Source of the DNA: JBBSZK01 sp964354995
GTDB taxonomy: Archaea; Nanobdellota; Nanobdellia; Pacearchaeales; GW2011-AR1
Length of the DNA: 24,294 nt
Direction: 5' to 3'
NCBI GenBank assembly: GCA_964354995.1
Contig: CAYHBQ010000011.1
Coordinates: forward strand, 1 to 24,294
Both the position numbers and the translations under genes were made by a program. Positions within the stretch are counted from its first letter, which is position 1, and each line of letters begins with the position of its first letter. Below the pieces are notes generated by a model that worked only from the letters and a program-made list of their open reading frames with translations, did not search any database and was not told the origin of the DNA. This document shows, piece by piece, positions 1 to 8,048 of this stretch.

Positions 1-78
1 TCGATAAACCTTTTCAGATTATATTCCCTTCGCATGATGATAAGGAAGATGACCAAATTGCAGAGGAGGAAGACAGAG

Positions 79-834
79 ATGACTAAACATGCACGCCTTG
101 CATTGAGCGCAGTCGTTGCAGGCCTTGGCACTATCGCGGGCGTTGGTGCGTGGAACAGTGACCCTGTTATCCTGATGCGTATTCGCAACTCGGGATTTGA
201 TGCCTCTCGGTACACTACGCTCGATTACCTTGACGCAATTGTGCAAGTAGAGTCAAGTGGAAATCCACGCGTGAAGCGTTATGAGTCGCATATTGATGAT
301 GCCAGCTATGGACTCGGACAACTTCTTACCCGGACTGCACAAGACTTGGAACGCCGGCACGATAGTCTCCCTCGATTGGGATCTAACGTTTCTGAACGAC
401 TCTGCGACCCTCGAACGAACCTTGCATATACCGAGGCGTTTTTCTCTGAACAATTACAAAAATATAACGGAGACCCGCTCCTCGCAGTAGCAGCCTATAA
501 TGCAGGACCTCGCGCACCGTTTGTCGCTGCATGCCAAAAGATGCTCAATGTCGCGGTTGATGCAGGATTACAACAGGATGGATCAAACGGACCCCAAACC
601 GAATTTTATTTGACTCAATTTCAAAAAGATACAGGGATTAGTGCAGATGGCAAAACGGGTCCTGCAAGTTGGCGTACACTTGCAGATGTATACAAAGAAA
701 AAACCGGACGAAATGCACCCCTAGGCGAGATTCCTCGCAACGGTGTGACGCCTCGACATGTACTGAAATTTATTAAGGCCCTCAAGGACGACAAGAAAGT
801 CCTGCGTCCTGAATGGACTAACGAGCAGGATTAA
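79..834 (+). CDS. Lytic transglycosylase-like (SLT) protein with peptidoglycan-binding domain
   Basis: This is a predicted secreted or membrane-anchored cell-wall hydrolase of 251 residues. A basic N-terminus is followed by a hydrophobic stretch (about 7-25) that would act as signal or anchor. The lysozyme-like SLT domain (about 45-150) shows the family signatures: the catalytic Glu in VESSGNP (E58), the SYGLGQL block (76-82) and AAYNAGP (138-144). A PG_binding_1-like domain (about 153-205) follows, with NGPQT and DGKTGPASW. The family cleaves the MurNAc-GlcNAc bond of bacterial murein, which archaea lack, so the target is probably a bacterium or host (inference). The start at 79 has a GGAGGA eight bases upstream. 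ATG at 49 lies about 28 bases after a weak TATA (17-25) and is an alternative. Its 3' end overlaps the convergent trpS by 17 bp. Confidence 0.85.
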   Translation: MTKHARLALSAVVAGLGTIAGVGAWNSDPVILMRIRNSGFDASRYTTLDYLDAIVQVESSGNPRVKRYESHIDDASYGLGQLLTRTAQDLERRHDSLPRLGSNVSERLCDPRTNLAYTEAFFSEQLQKYNGDPLLAVAAYNAGPRAPFVAACQKMLNVAVDAGLQQDGSNGPQTEFYLTQFQKDTGISADGKTGPASWRTLADVYKEKTGRNAPLGEIPRNGVTPRHVLKFIKALKDDKKVLRPEWTNEQD

Positions 835-1951
835 AGATATAGTTTGAAACAGTTTTTTCTGCTTGACTTCTTTTTTTCTGATGGTCTTTGAGGAAGGCAT
901 TTATTTTTTCAATCGCGATTGCCTTTAGCTCCCCCGACAAGAGTTTGCCGGCACGATAGTCTTTTTCGATTTTTTCAAGCTTCTTATCGTCTGGCTCAAA
1001 CATCATGCGCAAGTATTGGAATGCAACGTCGCTATTGGGGTTGCCTCCGTGTTTTCGATGCTCTTCTAACGTATTGCGTCCTCCTGAAAATGCGTACTTG
1101 TTTATTTTCATTTTAACTACATCGGGCGTGTCGGTTGTATAAATCGCTGTGTGCTCATGTGACGAGGACATCTTGCCGTCGCTTCCCGTAAGAGGAGGTA
1201 GGAAGACACATTGAATCGAAGAGGGTTTGTAATGCCCTAACTTGGGGAGGATGTCTCTCGTGAGACGAAAGTGCGGGTCCTGATCAATTGCGTGGGGAAT
1301 AAGGCAAGGAAGCTCTTTCTTAGCAATCACTGACGGAAGAAATGCAGGAACCGCTTGCATCGCGGTATAAAAAATAGAACCGATATTTGACTGCTCATCT
1401 AGACCGAATGATGAACGCACCATAGAAAACGTTATCTTTCGTGCGACTTTACACGCTTCTGGGTAGAAAAGCGAGGCGTGTTGCGTATCAATGAGAAAAT
1501 GTGTTTTTTTAGGATTAAAGCCGAGTGCAATCACGTCGAGCATATTTTCTTTCAAATAGGTTTGTGATTGCTCCCACGAAACATCGTGCTTGAACAAAAA
1601 CTTTTCTTCATCAGGAAATTGAAACCATAACTCGACGCCAAATTTATCTTGGAGCCATTTGGTAAATACCCATGGCATAAGGTGACCTATATGAACGGGG
1701 CCTGAAGGAGCGCGACCCGTATAGAGAAAAAAAGGATTCTTTTTTTCATACTCGTCGAGTAGCCAATTCATATCTCGATGTGCAAAAAAAACTCCTCGCC
1801 GTAACATGAAATGAACTTCTTTCGTGTGTTTTTGAATGCGTTTAAGCACGGTCGCGTTTATTTTTTCTACTCCGAATTGCGCAACAAGCCTGTCATAATC
1901 AATCGCCCCCGTAACGTCCCATGGCGTTACTGTAAACCTCTCTTTTGTCAT
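818..1951 (-). CDS. trpS: Tryptophanyl-tRNA synthetase, archaeal type
   Basis: This class I aminoacyl-tRNA synthetase charges tRNA-Trp in the cytoplasm. The N-terminus reads VTPWDVTGAIDYDRL, as in archaeal and eukaryotic enzymes. The HIGH signature is H87-H90 within GRAPSGPVHIGH, and the KMSSS loop is K260-S264. The length of 377 residues is typical of the archaeal enzyme. The start at 1951 is preferred over the in-frame ATG at 1996, because 1996 lies inside the TATA box that would drive the gene. The transcript would start near 1975 and the ATG at 1951 has a GGAG just before it. The gene is divergent from the surface-protein gene at 2025 and appears to share its TATA element. Confidence 0.97.
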   Translation of the reverse strand: MTKERFTVTPWDVTGAIDYDRLVAQFGVEKINATVLKRIQKHTKEVHFMLRRGVFFAHRDMNWLLDEYEKKNPFFLYTGRAPSGPVHIGHLMPWVFTKWLQDKFGVELWFQFPDEEKFLFKHDVSWEQSQTYLKENMLDVIALGFNPKKTHFLIDTQHASLFYPEACKVARKITFSMVRSSFGLDEQSNIGSIFYTAMQAVPAFLPSVIAKKELPCLIPHAIDQDPHFRLTRDILPKLGHYKPSSIQCVFLPPLTGSDGKMSSSHEHTAIYTTDTPDVVKMKINKYAFSGGRNTLEEHRKHGGNPNSDVAFQYLRMMFEPDDKKLEKIEKDYRAGKLLSGELKAIAIEKINAFLKDHQKKRSQAEKTVSNYIFNPAR

Positions 1952-1995
1952 TACTCCTTCACGAGGAATGAGTTTATAAAATTGGTGACGACACA

Positions 1996-2003
1996 TTTAT
2001 ATA
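1996..2003. promoter_or_regulatory. Shared TATA box for trpS and the divergent surface-protein gene
   Basis: TTTATATA lies with its centre 25 bases before the ATG at 2025, which suits a leaderless plus-strand transcript. Read on the minus strand it is TATATAAA, placing a start near 1975, 24 bases before the trpS ATG with its GGAG. No other good TATA is visible between the two genes. Use in both directions is inferred. Confidence 0.6.
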
Positions 2004-2024
2004 GAAATTGCCGTTGTAATTTCT

Positions 2025-3959
2025 ATGAAGAGGTTTGTCTTTTTAAGCGTTATTTTTTTGGCATTGATGGCCTTGCCCCTTGGCTCTGCAGAACTTTTGT
2101 TTAGCCAACCGAGTACTGCCTATAATTTTGGAGATGAGTTGCGCATGACGATTACCCTTCGACCCTCGGAGGCAACTACTGATTTTGTAACGGTTGATTT
2201 GGTATGCGGTGCTGAGCGCGTAACGCTCTATCAGAGTCTTACTACCATGGATGCGGGTGAAAGCAGAGACATTGTGTTTACTCCTCGACTCGATTCGCCC
2301 CTCTTTGCGTCGTTAGAAGGCGAATGTTCTTTTGAGGCAGAGTTTGGAGATGATACTGCAGAAAGCCAAACGTTTGTAGTGACTGATTTAATCGTAACTG
2401 AACTTGTGGTGCCTACCACCGTAGTCGTGCCTGGGACATCGCTCGCGATTACGGGAAGCGCACGAAAAGCCAATGGCCAGGCACTTAATGGATTCGCTCG
2501 CGTGGTGATTGACGGAACCAATTTCTCACTGAGTGGGCCTGTATCCTCCGGCGCGTTTTCATTCAATATGAGTCTGCCCCGCACGCTTTCTCCCGGGGAA
2601 CACGTTCTACGCGTTGAGAGTTATGAAGTTAATGGAAAAGGTGTGCGCATAAACGAAGGAAGTGCGGCCAGTACGATTATTGTACAAGTTGTATTAACGC
2701 GAGCCGAGATTGAATTCCGATCGATCGATGCCACTCCTGGGTCGCCGTTTAGTTTTACCGTGAACGCATATGATCAAGCAGATACCTCGATTGCGAGAAA
2801 TGTTCGCTATGACCTATTTGCGCCCGACTCCAAAGAACCCCTGCTGACTCGTCTTGCTAAAACAGGTGAATCTGTGAGTTTTGATGTAGACTCGTCATCG
2901 GTTCCTGGATACTGGCGTATTGAGGCCCATATTGAAGAATTGTCTACTAAGAAGCTGTTTTATGTTAACGAACGTGAACTCGCCTCCTTTGCTCTTGAGA
3001 ACAACAACACTCTTGTTGTGACCAATCTCGGTAATGTGGAATATCGTGAAAATATTGAGATTGCGGTAGGCAATTATTCATCCGTTCGTGAAGTCATACT
3101 TGACGTAGGCGCATCCAAGCGATTTAAACTGCGAGCACCCGATGCGGCGTATGATGTGAAGGTTCATGATAGTAATAGGTCGTTTCTTGCTTCAGGAGTC
3201 CTGCTTACAGGAAGGGCTATTGACGTTGGAGAGGTCGGAGGGACTTTATTTAATGTAGGGTGGATTGCTTTCTTCATCGTGGGACTTTTAGGGATTACGT
3301 TGCTTACGAACGTCTACGTTTCTCGACGTCGTACAAGACGGGGCATGTATTCAAGTAAGACGAGTGCTTCTTCGGCTTCTGGAACACGTACTCCTTTTGT
3401 TGCTCCGGCGACAGGTATACCTGTAGGCGCAACACGAGAACCCGCAACGATGGTGGCCTTGCGCGTTGACAGCGAAAGTGCGCTGGCTCGTAATGCGCTT
3501 GATGATGCCTTAGGTATTGCACAGCGCGCGGGAGCTTCGGTAACCAGTCACTTGAACCAACATCTTATTGCGTTTAGCCCTCGATTTACAAAGAAACTAG
3601 AAAATGAGTTGCTTGCTGTACAAATTGCAAAAGAGATTGAAACGGTTCTGAAGGGAAATGCTGAAGGGGGCTCGTTTGACTTTGGTGTTGGTGTGGGCAA
3701 GGGAGAGATTATAACACATCCCGAACGCCCCGGTCAATTTACTTCGATAGGAACGGTGGTTCCGACGGCAAAACGGCTCGCACATTCTTCGAAGCGAGAT
3801 GTTTTAATCTCGGATGATTTGCATGCTGCACTTCGCACCAGTCTCAAGGCAGAAAAGGTTGCGGGCGCGAACAATGCGTGGCGTGTTAATTCCATTATCA
3901 GTCGAGAGAGCCATAAAGGTTTCATTGATAGTTTTCTCAAGCGCCAAGATAGAAAGTAA
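2025..3959 (+). CDS. Single-pass surface protein with beta-rich outer domains and degenerate cyclase-like cytoplasmic domain
   Basis: This 644-residue protein begins with a clear signal peptide (1-22, ending LGSA). Residues 25-400 look like tandem beta-sandwich or Ig-like modules (for example the stretch around 125-225). A membrane segment (about 407-430) is followed by a basic stop-transfer SRRRTRR and a Ser/Thr/Pro-rich linker. The C-terminal domain (about 475-625) resembles a class III nucleotidyl cyclase: MVALRVDSES aligns with the first metal-binding strand (D482), and FGVGVGKGEIIT, FTSIGTVVPTAKRL and RDVLISDDLH match the core. The second metal Asp seems replaced (LNQHLIAF, Q512), so catalysis is doubtful and a sensory or binding role is more likely. 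Transcription is probably leaderless from a TATA at 1996-2003. Confidence 0.8.
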   Translation: MKRFVFLSVIFLALMALPLGSAELLFSQPSTAYNFGDELRMTITLRPSEATTDFVTVDLVCGAERVTLYQSLTTMDAGESRDIVFTPRLDSPLFASLEGECSFEAEFGDDTAESQTFVVTDLIVTELVVPTTVVVPGTSLAITGSARKANGQALNGFARVVIDGTNFSLSGPVSSGAFSFNMSLPRTLSPGEHVLRVESYEVNGKGVRINEGSAASTIIVQVVLTRAEIEFRSIDATPGSPFSFTVNAYDQADTSIARNVRYDLFAPDSKEPLLTRLAKTGESVSFDVDSSSVPGYWRIEAHIEELSTKKLFYVNERELASFALENNNTLVVTNLGNVEYRENIEIAVGNYSSVREVILDVGASKRFKLRAPDAAYDVKVHDSNRSFLASGVLLTGRAIDVGEVGGTLFNVGWIAFFIVGLLGITLLTNVYVSRRRTRRGMYSSKTSASSASGTRTPFVAPATGIPVGATREPATMVALRVDSESALARNALDDALGIAQRAGASVTSHLNQHLIAFSPRFTKKLENELLAVQIAKEIETVLKGNAEGGSFDFGVGVGKGEIITHPERPGQFTSIGTVVPTAKRLAHSSKRDVLISDDLHAALRTSLKAEKVAGANNAWRVNSIISRESHKGFIDSFLKRQDRK

Positions 3960-4086
3960 ACGCTTAGTCCGGGCGTTTTTCACAACTGTCGCAGTTAAGG
4001 TTTTATGCCTAGTTGTTGGGTTAAAGAAGAGGATATACTCGTTCTATCACAGATTTATTTTTAAATAGCTTTTTATGCTAATAAGT

Positions 4087-4506
4087 ATGGTCAAGAGAGG
4101 AAATACTAAAGGTTTGACTATTATTGCACAGTTAGCTGAACAATTAGGAGTAGATCTAAAAAATGCCCATTGTGCCGTTGCAACAGACCGACACGAAGCA
4201 GTAGCCCGTTTTTCTGATGGTTCTCTTGAAGTAAGACTGACATCTTTGGTTAGACCAACCGTAAGAATAGAATCTCCAAGATCCCCTGGAATTTATATAG
4301 AATTAGTTGATCATCAAAGAGATATTGCTGCTCCTGAAGGAGCGATTTATCGGATAAAGGCATATATGCCGGATTCAACTGGGAGAAATGGGGGAGATGA
4401 ATTGAACGGAGAAGTTTATAGCGTTTATATTGGAAAGCAAGGGATACTTCTTGATGATCCTTCTAAAAGAAGTATTTTGGAGCAAAGCGAGCTTCTTAAG
4501 AAATAA
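4087..4506 (+). CDS. Hypothetical protein, 139 residues
   Basis: I do not recognise this protein. It has no signal peptide or membrane segment. The N-terminus (GLTIIAQLAEQLGVDL) looks helical, and the middle (about 30-110) alternates short hydrophobic strands, suggesting a small soluble beta-rich fold. The tail is charged. The ATG at 4087 lies about 25 bases after a TATA element (TTTTTAAATA, 4058-4067), matching the leaderless layout used by its neighbours. The ATG at 4075 is only about 12 bases from that element and is less likely. Codons are more AT-rich than in the preceding surface-protein gene, so a different origin is possible. Confidence 0.7.
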   Translation: MVKRGNTKGLTIIAQLAEQLGVDLKNAHCAVATDRHEAVARFSDGSLEVRLTSLVRPTVRIESPRSPGIYIELVDHQRDIAAPEGAIYRIKAYMPDSTGRNGGDELNGEVYSVYIGKQGILLDDPSKRSILEQSELLKK

Positions 4507-4624
4507 CAACTCTCTTTTTATATATTTCATGGACCTCGATTTGTACGGCGTTGTTACAAATCTTGTCAGAGCGTGTATTTTAGAGAATGCAAGCATTTAT
4601 AACGGCTTGTTTCAAGGATAGTCT

Positions 4625-4816
4625 ATGAAAGGCACGATAAAGTTTTATAACGAAACGAAAGGATTCGGATTTATTACCGGAGAAGACGGGAAGGAATATT
4701 TTTTCCATATGAGCGGAATTACGCAAGGATCGTTTGTTACCAAGGGTGATGCAATAACGTTCGAAGTTGAACAGGGCGATAAAGGCCCTCGAGCAGTTAA
4801 AGTTTCTAAGGCATAA
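4625..4816 (+). CDS. Cold-shock-domain protein (CspA family)
   Basis: This 63-residue protein is a complete single cold-shock domain that binds single-stranded RNA or DNA and probably acts as an RNA chaperone. RNP1 is KGFGFI (12-17) and RNP2 is EYFFHMS (24-30). The N-terminal MKGTIKFYNETKGFGFI and the C-terminal GDKGPRAVKV are canonical for the family. A TATA-like ATTTATAA (about 4593-4600) lies about 28 bases before the ATG, in line with a leaderless mRNA. Csp proteins are common in bacteria and in some archaeal groups but absent from many archaea. Confidence 0.97.
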   Translation: MKGTIKFYNETKGFGFITGEDGKEYFFHMSGITQGSFVTKGDAITFEVEQGDKGPRAVKVSKA

Positions 4817-4880
4817 ACCTTAAAAGAGTACTGTGCACTTTTGCAATAATCCTTATAAATGATTGAAATAAGGAAACTGC

Positions 4881-5288
4881 ATGTCAATGCAAGGGCAGTC
4901 TCATTTACAAGCGATGTGTGCACTTCAAAATCTCGGAATAGAGAGGTATGTTGCTCGAGATAGGCCATTCTGTGCGTATCTTTTGGGGCACGATCTAGAC
5001 TACAATCAAAAAGGAATTCTCGTAGAGGATAATCCGGACTCTCGATTAACCATGCAGCAGTCGCGCAAACAAACCGTAAAGGTTCTCTTCCCCCAGTATG
5101 GTGGGGCGTGCTTGGAAATACGATCTCAAGGAGAATTTGAGAGAAGCGATGTGATTGAATGTACCTTACTTTACAATAGTGAACGTCTGAGAGCGGCTGA
5201 TCCTTTAAGAACATTCTTAGTCGAGTCTGGATTTGAAAGAACAATGGATATACTTCTTGATCCTCGTAAAGAGAGAATCACTTTCTGA
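4881..5288 (+). CDS. Hypothetical protein, 135 residues
   Basis: No family is recognised. The protein appears soluble, with no signal peptide or membrane segment and an alpha/beta mixture. It contains charged stretches (RQSRKQTVKVLF-like, LLDPRKERITF at the end) and three cysteines. The start is well supported: CTTATAAAT at 4852-4860 is centred 25 bases before the ATG at 4881. The stop lies four bases from the htpX stop, so the two genes converge with almost no terminator space. A competing minus-strand frame (4645-5244) is discarded because it also runs through the cold-shock gene. Confidence 0.7.
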   Translation: MSMQGQSHLQAMCALQNLGIERYVARDRPFCAYLLGHDLDYNQKGILVEDNPDSRLTMQQSRKQTVKVLFPQYGGACLEIRSQGEFERSDVIECTLLYNSERLRAADPLRTFLVESGFERTMDILLDPRKERITF

Positions 5289-5292
5289 TTAG

Positions 5293-6189
5293 TTACATCG
5301 CTTCTAGTCGTCTAATACGTTCATCTACGGGAGGATGGGTAGCAAAGAGGCCCGAGACTTTCTTGAACGGGTTCGATATGCACAACGGAGCGACGGCACG
5401 GTTGAATCGATGCATTTCTGAACGACTTACGTGCTCGTGTTTGATTTTTTTGAGTGCGTTTGCAAGACCTTGTGGATAACGCGTGAGTTTTGCGCCGGTC
5501 GCATCCGCAAGATATTCACGTCTTCGGGAGATAGCGAGTGAGACGAGTTGTGCGGCTATAGGGGCAAGTATCGATAACACAATTCCTATTATAAGGAAGA
5601 TAAGCTGTGCCCTGCCTCCGCGTTCGTCGTTGTTGGAGAGCCAGAGGCTTCTCAAGAAGAGTTCAGCGATGATCGAAATCATACCAATCATAATGGCAGT
5701 AAGTGTCATGAATCGGATATCGAAGTTGGCAATATGTGACATCTCGTGGGCAACCACGCCTTCTAGTTCTTGCTTGTTTAACTTTTCGAGCATTCCGGTC
5801 GTGACGCAGATAACCGCGTGTTTCGGGTCTCTTCCCGAGGCGAAGGCGTTTATTTCAGGTGAATTCATTACGTACAGACGAGGCATCGGCAATCCTGCGG
5901 AAATAGCCATACTCTCGGCCGCGTGGAAGAGCATGCGATGTTCGGTGCGTGAAGCGGGCTTGGCGTGTACCGATGCGAGTGCGATTTTATCGGAGTTATA
6001 ATAGCTGAAAATCGTATACCCCAATGAGAAAATGATCGAAATAATCATAATCACGAAGAAATACGAAGGATCGAACAACTGAGCGACAACATACCCCAAT
6101 ACTATAAAGAAGGCGACGACTAGAGTCATGAGGAGTACCGATTTGAGCTTGTTCTTGGTTATTTGATCTTCGAATGATAAACGTTGCAT
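5293..6189 (-). CDS. htpX: Membrane zinc metalloprotease HtpX (M48B)
   Basis: HtpX is an integral-membrane protease that degrades misfolded membrane proteins on the cytoplasmic side. The 298-residue length is typical. Two membrane segments (about 17-37 and 43-63) precede the catalytic domain. The zinc motif is HEMSH (H148, E149, H152) and the third ligand is E225 in RREYLADATG. Two further hydrophobic segments (about 160-182 and 195-220) separate them. The C-terminal THPPVDERIRRL is the family's usual ending. TATATAC-like bases at about 6211-6218 lie 26 bases upstream of the ATG. lemA, which often accompanies htpX, lies about 2.3 kb away. Confidence 0.97.
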   Translation of the reverse strand: MQRLSFEDQITKNKLKSVLLMTLVVAFFIVLGYVVAQLFDPSYFFVIMIISIIFSLGYTIFSYYNSDKIALASVHAKPASRTEHRMLFHAAESMAISAGLPMPRLYVMNSPEINAFASGRDPKHAVICVTTGMLEKLNKQELEGVVAHEMSHIANFDIRFMTLTAIMIGMISIIAELFLRSLWLSNNDERGGRAQLIFLIIGIVLSILAPIAAQLVSLAISRRREYLADATGAKLTRYPQGLANALKKIKHEHVSRSEMHRFNRAVAPLCISNPFKKVSGLFATHPPVDERIRRLEAM

Positions 6190-6353
6190 AGAAACCTTTT
6201 GCGAATTTAGTATATAAAACTGATGAAAGATTTGTGTTGGTTGGTCTTAGGCCGATTTTTAATCATGGGTCTGTTTTAATCGTTCTTTCTTTATTTTGTA
6301 CATTTCTGGTAGTATTCTCTTTCTGAGTTTGAAAGAATTATTAATAAATTTTA

Positions 6354-7118
6354 TTAGATTTTTTGCGCGCCGGCTTCGCCAGAAACCAAACCCCCAAACG
6401 CAACGCCGTAGTAGCTGTCGAGCCAGTCGCCGTAGACATCCAACCTGTTGTCGTCGAAGAGCCTGTCGGAACACAACCCGATAACCCTCAAAGTGGGACG
6501 TTCAACAAAATCAAATCCCCCCACACGTACTCCGTTAGGATATTCATCGTTATTTGCAATCGAAGAAAGCGTTGTTGCGTTCTTGTCTGTGGTATGCACT
6601 AACCCTCGTGCAAGTCCTCCTTCCAAAAAGTCTCCGTGTTCTTGCACTCCTCTCTTAAATGAATCATAAGGCACAAATGACGTATCGTCATCGAACAAGT
6701 AAATTCCATGTATTCTATTTTCTTTACCAAGGCATTGTTCAAGCTCCTTATCTTCCATTATTAGGTTCCCCTTATCATCTTTTAATGGATTTATCCAGAC
6801 TCCTTCTTTGGTTCTTAACGCGTGTCCTGCCTGTAACCAAACAGGGTCAAATATGGTCGGTTTAGCCAGATTTCTGAAATCGTACCCTGCAACCGCAAGA
6901 GATTCGGCAGTTGTTAATGGTTTGAACGTTACATCAGGCAAGTCACGAGAATGAAAGTATCTTTTCCGCATCTCGGACACATTTTCATTATACCCTCTTG
7001 AACCGAATACAGCCGCATCTATCGTTCTTCCGTTGTATTCAAACTGTGGAAACAAGTCTATAGCAGGAAGAATATTTCTTTCTTGTGCTTTTCTCATTCC
7101 CAATAACGTCTTATTCAT
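6354..7118 (-). CDS. Hypothetical protein, 254 residues
   Basis: I cannot assign a family. The protein is acidic to neutral and soluble-looking, with no signal peptide or membrane segment. It contains many Asp/Asn-Gly turns and aromatic residues, for example GIYLFDDDTSFVPYDSFKRG and VRVGGFDFVERPTLRVIG, which suggests a beta-rich globular domain. The C-terminus (GLVSGEAGAQKI) is glycine-rich. The start at 7118 is supported by TTTAAATA at 7141-7148, centred about 26 bases upstream. It stands alone: the next gene downstream is htpX, after 164 bases of AT-rich sequence holding nothing recognisable. Confidence 0.75.
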   Translation of the reverse strand: MNKTLLGMRKAQERNILPAIDLFPQFEYNGRTIDAAVFGSRGYNENVSEMRKRYFHSRDLPDVTFKPLTTAESLAVAGYDFRNLAKPTIFDPVWLQAGHALRTKEGVWINPLKDDKGNLIMEDKELEQCLGKENRIHGIYLFDDDTSFVPYDSFKRGVQEHGDFLEGGLARGLVHTTDKNATTLSSIANNDEYPNGVRVGGFDFVERPTLRVIGLCSDRLFDDNRLDVYGDWLDSYYGVAFGGLVSGEAGAQKI

Positions 7119-7227
7119 ACTTTTTCTATAAGGAGAACGTATTTAAATTTTTTTATCGTTACTGCTTAAAAATTAAAAATATATTAGTTTTATTAAACGC
7201 TCCGTTAATTTTTCGGCTCATGAAAGA

Positions 7228-7434
7228 TTAACTGAGTCCGTCGAGTGCGGCATCAAACTCGTTGAAAACGTCAGCGTCTGATGAGAGCGAAGGCTCTTCT
7301 TGAATGGAAGGTTCTTCGTCGATTCCATCCGTACGGGGTTCGGGAGTATCGTCAGCGTTATTGCCGAACATGACGTATCCTATAAGGATAAGCACTATAA
7401 TCACGCCCGCGCCAATAAGTATGTTTCGTTTCAT
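7228..7434 (-). CDS. Small single-pass membrane protein with acidic tail
   Basis: This 68-residue protein has one strong membrane helix (about 4-23) followed by an acidic Pro/Glu/Asp-rich segment (DDTPEPRTDGIDEEPSIQ) and a short amphipathic end. By the positive-inside rule the MKRN end faces the cytoplasm and the acidic tail faces out. Its ATG overlaps the stop of the upstream secreted cysteine-rich protein (ATGA), so the two are very probably translated together and may act together at the cell surface. No family is recognised. Confidence 0.75.
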   Translation of the reverse strand: MKRNILIGAGVIIVLILIGYVMFGNNADDTPEPRTDGIDEEPSIQEEPSLSSDADVFNEFDAALDGLS

Positions 7435-8024
7435 GCGGTTCCCCTCATAGTAGTTTGATACGTGGTCTTGAACGCACTCATTTTTGTTTTGGCTTCTTCT
7501 ATTGGTGTGTTGGCGAGCAAGGTCTGCTTGATGTCCACAATTTGTGCAATGAGCTCGGCTGCCTGCTCGTCGGTTAACGCACCTGTTTCTTGCTTGGCTT
7601 CCACACGCCCTTGTAGTTCATACATCAAGAGTGCGGCATAGTGGCGTCGTTCGGTAGCTGCGTATCGGTTAAGTTGTCCGGCGCCAAGCCCTGCGTTGGT
7701 TCGAAGGCAAAGTGCTTTTTCGGTTGCAGGTTTATCGTAGCACGGGGCCGCATTGGTTTGCAGGCGATTGCATGCCGCTTGTTTATCTATAGAGAGTGCA
7801 CGGCAAGACTCTTCAATAGATTGTACGTTCGACTTGAATTGCATACGACATCGTATTCTTTCTTTTACGGTTGCATGTGTTTCACACGCAGCCGCATTAA
7901 CGGCGTTGACTGTCCGTTCAGTGCCTGTGGTGGTACCTCCTGTAGAAGTCCCCTCTGCAGTAACAAGAACCATACTCAAAGAAAGAAAGACAATGCAAGA
8001 GAAGATAAGAAACTCTTTTTTCAC
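7431..8024 (-). CDS. Secreted six-cysteine protein
   Basis: This 197-residue protein starts with a signal peptide (about 1-23, ending VTAEG). A low-complexity Thr/Gly linker (GTSTGGTTTGTERT) leads into a helical domain with six cysteines (CETH, RCRM, SCRAL, ACNRL, PCYD, LCLR), enough for three disulfides. The remainder is helical and charged (QGRVEAKQETGALTDEQAAEL). The start codon is GTG: TTTAAATA at 8046-8053 is centred 25 bases upstream, as for the leaderless ATG genes nearby. The promoter therefore lies in the last codons of the upstream Nudix gene. It is followed by an overlapping small membrane-protein gene. A link to extracytoplasmic thiol oxidation is suggested by the thioredoxin-like gene at 9110 but not proven. 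Confidence 0.8.
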   Translation of the reverse strand: MKKEFLIFSCIVFLSLSMVLVTAEGTSTGGTTTGTERTVNAVNAAACETHATVKERIRCRMQFKSNVQSIEESCRALSIDKQAACNRLQTNAAPCYDKPATEKALCLRTNAGLGAGQLNRYAATERRHYAALLMYELQGRVEAKQETGALTDEQAAELIAQIVDIKQTLLANTPIEEAKTKMSAFKTTYQTTMRGTA

Positions 8025-8048
8025 TTTTCTCTAATGAGAAGTTTGTAT

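Noticed and set aside
4645..5244. A 199-codon open frame on the minus strand
   Set aside because: It crosses the clear cold-shock gene and the plus-strand gene at 4881, which has a well-placed TATA. The translation shows no family likeness.
5483..6001. A 172-codon plus-strand frame
   Set aside because: It is the antisense of htpX, which has all catalytic residues.
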